Under the pieces are notes generated by a model, which did no database searches, had not been told where the DNA came from, and saw only the letters and a list, made by a program, of their open reading frames with translations. Shown piece after piece: positions 57,593 through 64,000 of a stretch of 64,000 nt of DNA (its first letter is position 1; the number at the start of each line of letters is the position of its first letter). The translations under genes and the position numbers were made by a program. The DNA is from Streptomyces venezuelae (GTDB lineage: Bacteria; Actinomycetota; Actinomycetes; Streptomycetales; Streptomycetaceae): assembly GCF_008642295.1 (NCBI RefSeq), contig NZ_CP029190.1:7051501-7115500 (forward strand). Reading direction: 5' to 3'.

Positions 57593-58852
57593 TCACTTCA
57601 CTCTCAGACTGGTGCCGGCGATCGCCCGGTCGGCCAGGGCACGGGCGCGCGCGGGGGAGTCGGCCACGGCCACCACATGGCCGATGCGGCCGGAGCTGTC
57701 GGCCGGCTCGGGGACGGTGTCACCGGGCCGCAGCCCGATCTCGCTGTGGGTGCCGGGAACCTCCGGCACGCGTACGTGGTCCAGTACGCCGCCCCGCCCG
57801 GGCAGCAGGAAGCGGATGGCCGCCGCCCCCTCCCGTACCGCCCCGGTCTCGGGCAGCCGGCCGGTCACGGCCTGGAGGTAGGCCACCGCCTCGCTGATTC
57901 CGGTTGCGGCCTCGACGATCTCGCAGATGTTGTCACCGGGCAGCCGGGCCCCCGTCTCGATCACCACCGGGGTGTCCGATCCGGGCGGGATCTTCACCTC
58001 CGTGTGCGCGATGCCGTTGCGGACCCCGACGGCGAGCGCCGCGCGGGCCGCGGCGTGCTGCACCGCGCGGGTCAGATCCGGCGGCAGTCCGGCCGGGCAG
58101 GAGTGCCCGGTCTCCACCCGGTACCGCCCGGCGGTGGTGTCCTTGGCGACCACCGGCAGCGCGTACGGGACGCCGTCCAGCACCACGGTCTCGGCCGAGT
58201 ACTCGGGGCCCGGCACATACGCCTGGAGCAGCACCCGCGGGTCCAGCGCCAGTCCGTGCGGCATGGCCCGGGTGAACCGGCGGGCCGCCGCGACGGCCTC
58301 GTCCAGGTCCTCGGGTCCGGCCACCACGCTGACCCCCCAGGAGCCGCCCTGCTCGGCCGGCTTGACCACCAGCGGCCAGCCCAGCCCCACCTCGGAGGCC
58401 GCCCGGCGCGCCTGCGCGGCATCCTCGGCCACCGCGTCGAGCGGGACCGGGATCCCGGCCGCACGGAACGCCCCGGCCATCGCGATCTTGTTGCGGGCGG
58501 CATGGGCGAGGGCCGGGTCGTTGCCCGGCAGGCCGAGCCGCGCCGCCAGCGCCGCGACCAGCGGGGTGAACAGTTCCCAGCAGGCTGCGACCGCGCCGAT
58601 CCGGTGCTCCCGGCAATAGGACTCCATGTCGTCCAGGGCCCGGTCCGGGTCGGTCAGATCCGTGAAGCAGACCCCGGCCAACTCCCCGGTCGGCCACGGG
58701 GCGTACCTTCCGTGGATCTCCCGGTGCGTGGCGCCGTACAGCCGCAGCCCGAGCCGTTCGGCGGCGGCAGCCAGGAACGGCCCGGCGTTCCCCATCGGTT
58801 CGACCACCAGCACACCGGTGCTGCCGGCGCCCGGTACCTCGCTCATCGTCAC
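57593..58852 (-). CDS. ATP-grasp ligase 2, L-amino acid ligase-like
   Basis: This 419-residue ATP-grasp protein is different from its neighbour. It has VLVVEPMGNAGPFLAAAAERLGLRLYG at the start, K164 in WPLVVKPAEQGGSWGVSVV, VPGPEYSAETVVLDG and HTEVKIPPGSDTPVVIETGARLPGDN (E285, E299, R303). The layout follows dipeptide-forming L-amino acid ligases (BacD/DdaF-like) and carnosine-synthase-type ligases. It is the first gene of the leftward operon, divergent from the radical SAM gene. GTG 58852 and ATG 58846 are possible starts; neither has a clear Shine-Dalgarno. Confidence 0.87.
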   Translation of the reverse strand: MTMSEVPGAGSTGVLVVEPMGNAGPFLAAAAERLGLRLYGATHREIHGRYAPWPTGELAGVCFTDLTDPDRALDDMESYCREHRIGAVAACWELFTPLVAALAARLGLPGNDPALAHAARNKIAMAGAFRAAGIPVPLDAVAEDAAQARRAASEVGLGWPLVVKPAEQGGSWGVSVVAGPEDLDEAVAAARRFTRAMPHGLALDPRVLLQAYVPGPEYSAETVVLDGVPYALPVVAKDTTAGRYRVETGHSCPAGLPPDLTRAVQHAAARAALAVGVRNGIAHTEVKIPPGSDTPVVIETGARLPGDNICEIVEAATGISEAVAYLQAVTGRLPETGAVREGAAAIRFLLPGRGGVLDHVRVPEVPGTHSEIGLRPGDTVPEPADSSGRIGHVVAVADSPARARALADRAIAGTSLRVK

Positions 58853-58946
58853 GAGGCCAGTGGACCCGCCGGGGCGGTGGAGCGTCTATCGGGTTGATCT
58901 CCGAAAACAACTCACCCAGAACACACCCCCCTTGGAGGACCGTCCA

Positions 58947-59012
58947 ACGCAACATGCTTTCAGCCAGCCCGAGTTGGTGCGCACGGCCGATAGCGTCAAC
59001 AAAATGTTGCGT
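58947..59012. promoter_or_regulatory. 9-bp inverted repeat in shared divergent promoter region
   Basis: ACGCAACAT (58947-58955) and ATGTTGCGT (59004-59012) are perfect arms, 48 bp apart (start-to-start 57 bp, five to six helical turns). They lie in the 217-bp region between the divergent starts of ATP-grasp ligase 2 and the radical SAM gene. An inner CAACA-AAA-TGTTG abuts the second arm. It is a candidate operator for joint control of both operons. Confidence 0.45.
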
Positions 59013-59069
59013 GCTCGAATGCCTGCGCAAGGTAACCAGGCGCGGCAGACCCGACATGAGGGATCCATC

Positions 59070-60509
59070 GTGAGCAACCTGCACAACGAGCTGGCCCAGT
59101 TCATCGAGCAGGGCGTCATCCCGCCCTACCAGTACTCCTACCCGCCCCGTTCGACCTACCGCCCCCTCGACGAGGGAGCCTGGGACGCCCGCCAGGTCTG
59201 GGCCCGCGACCTGGAGAACCACCAGACACCCGAACTCAACCTCTACCTGCACGTGCCCTTCTGTCGCTACAAGTGCGGCTTCTGCAACCTCTACACGGTC
59301 ATCTCCACCGACCAGGAGCTGTACGACGCCTACACTGACGCCCTCTGTACCCAGATCCGGGACCACGCCGAGATCATCCAGGCGCGCCGGCTGCGCACCG
59401 TCTACATCGGCGGCGGCACCCCCTCCCTCCTCGGAACCCGCCACTTCGAGCAGATCTTCGACACCCTCGGCTCCGTCTACCCCAACTGGCGCTCCACCGT
59501 CGAGGAGGTCGCAGTCGAAGCCACTCCGGACTCGATCGTCGCGGACCCCGAAGGCTTCGGCCGCCTCCTCGAACTGGGCCTGACCCGCGCCAACATCGGC
59601 ATCCAGTCCCTGGTGCCCAAGGAGATCCGGGAGGCCGGACGCGGTCAGGCGGGCGAGGACACCATCCGCCGCGCGGTCGCGATCGCCCACGAGCTGGGGC
59701 TGCCCGACCTGTCCACCGACCTGATCATGGGATTCGCCGGACAGACACCCGAATCCTGGCGCCACTCGGTGGACGAACTGGCCAAGCTGGCCCCGACCAC
59801 CATCTCCACCTACTTCCTGACGGTGCGTCCGGACGCCTGGTTCTCCCGCACGGGTGCCTATCAGTACATGTGGAAGCCCGAGCTGTACGAGCGCTACGAC
59901 TACGCCCGCGAGGTGTTCACCGCCCACGGCTACGTCCAGGAGGGCTCAGTCCGCTACAAGAAGCCCGGCCGCGGCGGCTACGTACAGAAGGTCCTCACCT
60001 TCCACGGCGTCCCGCTGCTCGGACTCGGCGTCGGCGCCCGCTCGTACACCACGGTCCTGGACTACATGACCGGAAGCGTCAAACCGTCCCTCACGGAGGT
60101 GGCGCAGTACATCGAGCAGGCGAAGGCGCACAGCCTCCGCCCGACCACGGGTTTCGCCCTCACCCCCGAGGAGATCGTCCGCAAGCGGCTGGTCCTGGAC
60201 GCCTTCGACCTGGACCTGGCCGAGCTGGACCGGTTCGGCCTCGAAGCGATCGCCGGCGAGGTCGACGCGGTGCTGGCGGCGGCGGAGTCCAACGGCCTGG
60301 TGCACCGGGTCGGACCGCGCCGGATCCAGCTCACCCCCAAGGGGTTCAAGTACCGCGACATCCTGTCCTGGATGTTCTACTCCGGCCGGGTCAAGGACCT
60401 GGACCGCGAGTACTACGAGGGGCTGCACGAGGCCAACGCGCGGGCCCGCCGGAACATGGGAACTCCGGTGCGCATCACCGGAATCACCGGTGTGCGGGAG
60501 ACCGTGTGA
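59070..60509 (+). CDS. HemW/STM4012-like radical SAM enzyme
   Basis: This 479-residue protein has the radical SAM cluster CRYKCGFC (C65, C69, C72) inside LYLHVPFCRYKCGFCNLYT, the GGGTPSLLG SAM motif and the HemN-type C-terminal domain ending LTPKGFKYRDILSWMFY. The N-terminal YSYPPRSTYRPLD element recalls STM4012-type proteins, an uncharacterised family associated with an ATP-grasp protein (STM4014). HemN-like enzymes include class C methylases and cyclopropanases in natural-product pathways. The GTG at 59070 follows GAGGGA. Its stop overlaps the DUF1152 start by 4 bases. Confidence 0.85.
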   Translation: MSNLHNELAQFIEQGVIPPYQYSYPPRSTYRPLDEGAWDARQVWARDLENHQTPELNLYLHVPFCRYKCGFCNLYTVISTDQELYDAYTDALCTQIRDHAEIIQARRLRTVYIGGGTPSLLGTRHFEQIFDTLGSVYPNWRSTVEEVAVEATPDSIVADPEGFGRLLELGLTRANIGIQSLVPKEIREAGRGQAGEDTIRRAVAIAHELGLPDLSTDLIMGFAGQTPESWRHSVDELAKLAPTTISTYFLTVRPDAWFSRTGAYQYMWKPELYERYDYAREVFTAHGYVQEGSVRYKKPGRGGYVQKVLTFHGVPLLGLGVGARSYTTVLDYMTGSVKPSLTEVAQYIEQAKAHSLRPTTGFALTPEEIVRKRLVLDAFDLDLAELDRFGLEAIAGEVDAVLAAAESNGLVHRVGPRRIQLTPKGFKYRDILSWMFYSGRVKDLDREYYEGLHEANARARRNMGTPVRITGITGVRETV

Positions 60510-61633
60510 GCGACCTGTTCATCGCGGCGGGCGGCGGCGGCGACCCGATCGGAACCGCCATCACCGCGAGCGCCATGAGCGGCGCGTTCGCGACGGCCAC
60601 CGCCGGGCCCGTCTTACCCGTGGTGGCCACCTACTCCTGGGAACGCCCGGAGGTCGACCCCACCCCCGGCCCCCTCGGCGTACGGGACTTCACCGGACTC
60701 CTCCACCGCCCCGAGGGCCGGGTGCTGACTCCCGCCACACGGGCCGTCACCCCGGCCGGCTCCACCCTGCCCCGGCTCGCCGCGGATCTGCCGGTACGGC
60801 TGGTGCTGCTCGACCCGTACGAGGGGCTCGCCGGTCTGGCCGGGCAGATCCGGCGGCTGGCCGCGGCCGGCTCCGGGCGGGTGCGGATCGTCGACGTCGG
60901 AGGCGACATCCTCACCCACGGGGACGAGAAGACCCTCTGCAGCCCGCTGGTGGACGCGCTGGTGCTGGCCGCCTGCACCCTCGCCGGGGTCGATGCCACC
61001 GTGCACATCGCCGGTCCCGGGACCGACGGGGAGATCCCCCAGGACGTCCTGCTCGACCGGCTGGCCAGGCTGGCCGGGATGGCCGCGATGGCCGGGGTGC
61101 CCGGTCCGGCGGCCGGTCCGGCGGGCCACCCGTTCGCCCCAGACGCCCGGCACGCAGCCACCGTGGACCGGGCACTGGCCTGGCACCCCTCGGAAGCCTC
61201 GGCGCTGTTCGCCGCGGCCGTGTGCGGAATACGCGGCACCGTACGGACCGTCGGGCGCGCGATACCGCTCACCGACGCGTCCGCCTCCGTCCACGGCACC
61301 GGCCTGGCAGCCGCCGTGGCGGAAAACCCCGTGGCCCGGGGCCTGCTGGAGCTGCTGCCCCGTACCGTCGACGAAGCGGCCGATGTCTCGGCGCGGCTCA
61401 CCGGCATCCACGAAATCGCCCGCGAACGCCACCCGGTTCCCGCCCCCACCCCGCCGGCCGTACCGTTCCCGGTCGACGCGGCCCGGGCGCGGGCACAGGT
61501 ACGGGCGGAGGCCGGCGGCACGAGCCACGCCACCTACCGGTTCGCCGCCCGGGCGCTGCGGCTGCCCTGGCAACGCATCCCCGAGCTGCGCACCCTGTTC
61601 GGCGACAAGAGCCCCCTCCTCACCCTGCACTGA
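60506..61633 (+). CDS. DUF1152-family protein
   Basis: This 375-residue protein starts LFIAAGGGGDPIGTAITASAMSG, a glycine-rich Rossmann-like loop, and continues VVATYSWERPEVDPTPGPLGVRDFTGLL, RVRIVDVGGDILTHGDEKTLCSPLVDALVLAACT and WHPSEASALFAAAVCGIRGTV. This is the DUF1152 pattern of archaeal and actinobacterial proteins of unknown function, probably a nucleotide- or sugar-phosphate-like binding enzyme. A GTGA overlap joins it to the radical SAM gene, so the two very likely act together. Confidence 0.77.
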   Translation: MSDLFIAAGGGGDPIGTAITASAMSGAFATATAGPVLPVVATYSWERPEVDPTPGPLGVRDFTGLLHRPEGRVLTPATRAVTPAGSTLPRLAADLPVRLVLLDPYEGLAGLAGQIRRLAAAGSGRVRIVDVGGDILTHGDEKTLCSPLVDALVLAACTLAGVDATVHIAGPGTDGEIPQDVLLDRLARLAGMAAMAGVPGPAAGPAGHPFAPDARHAATVDRALAWHPSEASALFAAAVCGIRGTVRTVGRAIPLTDASASVHGTGLAAAVAENPVARGLLELLPRTVDEAADVSARLTGIHEIARERHPVPAPTPPAVPFPVDAARARAQVRAEAGGTSHATYRFAARALRLPWQRIPELRTLFGDKSPLLTLH

Positions 61634-61656
61634 CACGACACGACACGGCGGCCCAC

Positions 61657-61704
61657 GACGGGGCGGACGGGTCCGGGATCGCGCCCCGGCCCTCCCGCCC
61701 CGTC
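61657..61704 (+). terminator. long hairpin after DUF1152 gene
   Basis: GACGGGGCGG (61657-61666) pairs with CCGCCCCGTC (61695-61704), with further pairing inside the 28-base interval. It begins 24 bases after the stop and likely marks the end of the rightward operon. Confidence 0.6.
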
Positions 61705-61780
61705 CTCCGCCTGGAAGCGGAACAGAGATCGCCGGTTAGGATGCACCCCGCACAACCGTACGAATCTGAAAGGGGCCGCC

Positions 61781-62854
61781 ATGTCAGGCCCGCATTCCGG
61801 CCCCGCGCCCTCCAAGGCTCCCGGCGTTCCGGACACCGAGGCGCGTCCGGCGTGGTGGCGGACGAACGCCGCGCGCCTCGGGTTGATCGCCGCGGTGCCG
61901 GTGCTCGGCCTGTTGGAGCCCCCTCTGGGCGGCGCGGCGCTGATCGCCGCGCTGGTCGCGGTATGGCGGGCCAAGGCCTGGCCCAAGGCCGGGAAGGTCG
62001 TGACGACCGTGGCCGCCATGGCCCTGCTGGGCGCCGTACTGCCCGACCGCCCCAAGGACGCCGCGGCCGGCGACGCGCCGCGACCCCCGCGTGCGAAGGC
62101 CGCGGCCACGGCGGTCCCGACCGCCAAGTCCTCGCCGACGCCCACGATTCCGCCGCTCGCCGACTACCGGGGGCAGTCCCTGGAGACGGCCTTCGACCAG
62201 GCGCGCAAGGCCGGTTTCCTCGTCCACCAGCACGACGCCTCGGAGAAGGACGGGTTCGTACGAGGCCGCTCCCGATGGACGGTCTGCTTCCAGCGGACGG
62301 GCTGGGACGGGCGGCAGCCGACCGCGGAGTTCGGCGTCGTACTGAACGGCTCCCCGTGTCCGCAGCGGGACGGCGACCCCGTCCCCTGGCCGAAGATGCC
62401 GGACCTGGTGTGGAAGACGTGGCGGACGGCGCACACCGAGGTCGCCGCTCTCGGTGTGCGCCCCGACCGGATCAAGGCTCGGGCGGCCTACCTCAACGAC
62501 ACCCTGCCCGACGAAGGCGAGTACGACGACTGGCGGGTGTGCGCCCATGACCCCGCCGCCGGGGTGGCCGTCCAGCCCGACGACTACGCGGAACTGCGGC
62601 TGACCGCCGAGAAGAACGGCTGCCCGGAGGGGGACCGCGGAGTCGGCACCGGCGCGCGGCTCCCGGACCGCGACGAGGACGGCGACCCCGACTACCGTGA
62701 CCCCTACCCCGGAGACCGCAACCGCACCAGCGCCTTCCCGAACGGCCGCCCCGGCTCAGGAGGATCCGGCGGCTCGGGAGGATCGGGCGGGTCGTCCGAC
62801 GGTTCGGGCGGTGGCAGCGGCTGGAGCCCGTGCCGACACACCCGCTGGTGCTAG
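61781..62854 (+). CDS. membrane protein with PASTA-like and calcium-motif regions
   Basis: This 357-residue protein has two adjacent membrane segments (LGLIAAVPVLGLL, AALIAALVAVW; then VVTTVAAMALLGAVL). After a Pro/Ala linker comes a PASTA-like domain (LADYRGQSLETAFDQARKAGFLVHQHDAS). Later, DRDEDGDPDYRDPYPGDRN matches a calcium-binding DxDxDG motif, followed by a Gly/Ser linker and CRHTRWC. The stop TAG lies within the CTAG at the edge of a MITE. If CTAG is the target duplication, the uninterrupted gene would end at the same codon. Confidence 0.7.
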   Translation: MSGPHSGPAPSKAPGVPDTEARPAWWRTNAARLGLIAAVPVLGLLEPPLGGAALIAALVAVWRAKAWPKAGKVVTTVAAMALLGAVLPDRPKDAAAGDAPRPPRAKAAATAVPTAKSSPTPTIPPLADYRGQSLETAFDQARKAGFLVHQHDASEKDGFVRGRSRWTVCFQRTGWDGRQPTAEFGVVLNGSPCPQRDGDPVPWPKMPDLVWKTWRTAHTEVAALGVRPDRIKARAAYLNDTLPDEGEYDDWRVCAHDPAAGVAVQPDDYAELRLTAEKNGCPEGDRGVGTGARLPDRDEDGDPDYRDPYPGDRNRTSAFPNGRPGSGGSGGSGGSGGSSDGSGGGSGWSPCRHTRWC

Positions 62855-63079
62855 TGCCGTGACCGGAAAGGTTCACCGGCTCGTGGCGCCCGGCACGGCA
62901 CCTCGTCCCCCAGCTACCGCTGGGAGGTGCCCCCAGCGTTGTCGGGCCACGCAAGTACGTCCAGTACGAGCCGTGGCCCTCCGCCTTGCGATGCGTCCCC
63001 TAGGCCCTGCGGGCCTGGGGAGGCCCCATGCACCGGACGCCGCGGGCCCACCGGCAAACCTTTCCGGTCACAGCACTAG
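62851..63079. mobile_element. MITE-like element with 23-bp terminal inverted repeats
   Basis: The ends are 23-bp inverted repeats matching at 22 positions: CTAGTGCCGTGACCGGAAAG... on the left, CTAGTGCTGTGACCGGAAAG... on the reverse strand of the right. CTAG at each end may be a 4-bp target duplication (62851-62854 and 63076-63079), which leaves a 221-bp element. The interior contains no long gene but several strong hairpins (for instance GGCACCTC..AGGTGCC around CCCAGC/GCTGGG near 62925-62960). CTAG-type (YTAR) targets are known for IS5-family elements, so mobilisation by such a transposase is inferred. Confidence 0.8.
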
Positions 63080-63214
63080 GAGCGCGCCCCGGTCCTCCGC
63101 AGCGCGATGCCGGATTTCCGCCAGCGTCGGTGGTCTCGCTCACGAGAGAGTCGGCGAAGGCTCGTGTTCCTGGTCGCGGGTCTGTCCGTTCGGCACTCCG
63201 CGAAAGGCACAGCC
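63080..63214. other. intergenic region before flavin reductase-like gene
   Basis: This 135-bp stretch lies between the MITE and the next start. I see no convincing promoter boxes, hairpin or small gene. It probably holds the promoter of the flavin reductase-like gene, displaced from the upstream gene by the insertion. Confidence 0.4.
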
Positions 63215-63853
63215 ATGCACCTCGTCCCCGGGCTCAAGGTCCTGTACTTCGGAACTCCCGTGGTGCTGATCAGCTCACTCAACGAGGACGGCACGGCGAA
63301 TCTCGCGCCGATGTCCTCGGCGTGGTGGCTGAACCAGTCCTGCATGCTCGGTCTCGGCAACAGCGCCCAGACCACCGCGAACCTGCTGCGGGAGGGCGAG
63401 TGCGTGCTCAACCTGCCCTCGTCGGCGATGGTCGACGCCGTCGACCGGATCGCGCTCACCACAGGGAAGCCGGCCATGCCGGACTCCAAGGTGCGGCAGG
63501 GCTACCGGTACGAGCCGGACAAGTTCTCGGTCGCACAACTGACCGAGCAGGCATCGGACCTGGTCCGGGCGCCCAGAGTCGCGGAATGTCCGGTCCAGCT
63601 GGAGTGCAGGGTGGTCTCGGCCCATCCCTTCGGCGGTCCCGCGTCGCACACCACCGCCTTCGAGGTGGAGGTCCTTCGCGCCCATGTCGAGGAGGACCTG
63701 GTCATCCCCGGAACCCATTACGTGGACCCGGTCGGCTGGGACCCGCTGATCATGAAGTTCTGCGAGTTCTTCGGCGCTGGACACAACGTTCACCCGTCGA
63801 GACTCGCCAAGGGCTGGAACATGCCGCACCAGCTCGAGTCGACGATCATCTGA
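63215..63853 (+). CDS. flavin reductase-like (FMN split-barrel) protein
   Basis: This 212-residue protein has the flavin-reductase-like core: PVVLISSLNEDGTANLAPMSSAWWLNQSCMLGLGNSAQTTANLLREGECVLNLPSS, then FEVEVLRAHVEEDLVIPGTHYVDP. It should bind FMN and either reduce it or act on a small substrate; a partner monooxygenase is not adjacent. The ATG at 63215 has AAAGG upstream at good distance; longer in-frame versions begin in the intergenic region and lack support. Confidence 0.8.
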   Translation: MHLVPGLKVLYFGTPVVLISSLNEDGTANLAPMSSAWWLNQSCMLGLGNSAQTTANLLREGECVLNLPSSAMVDAVDRIALTTGKPAMPDSKVRQGYRYEPDKFSVAQLTEQASDLVRAPRVAECPVQLECRVVSAHPFGGPASHTTAFEVEVLRAHVEEDLVIPGTHYVDPVGWDPLIMKFCEFFGAGHNVHPSRLAKGWNMPHQLESTII

Positions 63854-63858
63854 GCATG

Positions 63859-63900
63859 CATCCGGCGTGCCACGGCTGGTTTGCCGTGGCACGCCGGATG
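63859..63900. terminator. strong 18-bp hairpin after flavin reductase-like gene
   Basis: A perfect 18-bp stem (63859-63876, starting CATCCGGCGTGCC, with 63883-63900) encloses TGGTTT, six bases after the stop. It probably serves also a convergent gene that ends near 63962. Confidence 0.8.
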
Positions 63901-63961
63901 TTGCGGAGGCTAGGGGCGGCAGGTCACCCGTGTGATGGCCGGTGCAGCCGCCCGCTTGGGA

Positions 63962-64000
63962 TCAGCGGCCGTTGTGGTGGTCGCGGTGACCGCGGTGACC
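63962..64000 (-). CDS. possible C-terminal end of a His/Gly/Arg-rich protein
   Basis: On the minus strand, the last 39 bases read GHRGHRDHHNGR and then TGA at 63964-63962. Such His/Gly/Arg endings are common in small Streptomyces proteins, and position after a terminator in convergent orientation fits. The rest lies outside the window. Another frame stays open to a TAG at 63911, so the call is weak. Confidence 0.3.
   Translation of the reverse strand, partial: GHRGHRDHHNGR

Noticed and set aside
53917..61633. NRPS- or RiPP-type cluster interpretation
   Set aside because: There are no adenylation, condensation or carrier domains and no short precursor peptide gene that I could support; the ATP-grasp ligases fit ribosome-independent amide formation better.
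62855..63075. tRNA or riboswitch in the hairpin-rich interval
   Set aside because: No cloverleaf or CCA-adjacent acceptor is present; the perfect terminal repeats identify a MITE-like element.
63107..63214. N-terminally extended flavin reductase-like protein
   Set aside because: The extra 36 residues are Arg-rich and lack family similarity; the ATG at 63215 has a spaced AAAGG.

Overview
The window is high-GC actinobacterial DNA with strong third-position G/C bias, frequent GTG starts and 4-base stop/start overlaps. Gene content (DUF3052, DUF6458 and DUF6893-type small proteins, a DasR-type chitinase promoter, a spore-type high-affinity hydrogenase locus) points to a Streptomyces chromosome. 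I see no rRNA, tRNA, CRISPR array or prophage. The only mobile element is one small non-coding MITE-like insertion.

Layout. 0-31 kb is a mosaic of short transcription units: the start of a secreted chitin-binding protein, a HAD phosphatase, a GCS2-type carboxylate-amine ligase, a propeller/amidohydrolase fusion, arylamine N-acetyltransferase, a Rieske oxygenase, an aldo/keto reductase divergent from its likely TetR regulator, a GH16-like protein, several small Streptomyces proteins, a MerR/GyrI regulator, a serine hydrolase, a Tat amidohydrolase, a PP2C phosphatase, a GlxA/isochorismatase pair, a secreted M64 metallopeptidase divergent from an XRE-TPR regulator, and a three-gene operon (membrane protein, XRE regulator, quinone-oxidoreductase-like enzyme) behind a repeated operator. 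32.0-47.2 kb is one long same-strand block: hypX, hhyS, hhyL, a NifU-domain gene, three genes conserved with this hydrogenase but of unknown function, the maturation protease, a 38-residue membrane peptide, then hypA-B-F-C-D-E. It encodes a complete group 1h (formerly group 5) [NiFe]-hydrogenase with its Fe(CN)2CO and nickel assembly line, including the aerobic CO source HypX. The structural subunits oxidise atmospheric H2 in related organisms.

47.3-53.9 kb holds a duplicated-domain secreted protein, an AlkD-like HEAT protein facing a small membrane protein across a 35-bp perfect palindrome, an NAD-dependent DNA ligase, a P-loop kinase, a nucleoside deaminase and a maltose O-acetyltransferase-type enzyme.

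53.9-61.6 kb is the least explained and most interesting part: two divergent, tightly coupled operons. The leftward one encodes two different ATP-grasp ligases, an MFS exporter and a FemAB-like acyl/aminoacyltransferase. The rightward one encodes a HemW/STM4012-like radical SAM enzyme and a DUF1152 protein. With no NRPS or PKS genes, this looks like a compact pathway for a small amide- or peptide-like metabolite. I do not recognise a characterised counterpart. The window closes with a PASTA/calcium-motif membrane protein whose stop codon coincides with a MITE insertion, a flavin-reductase-like protein and a strong terminator.
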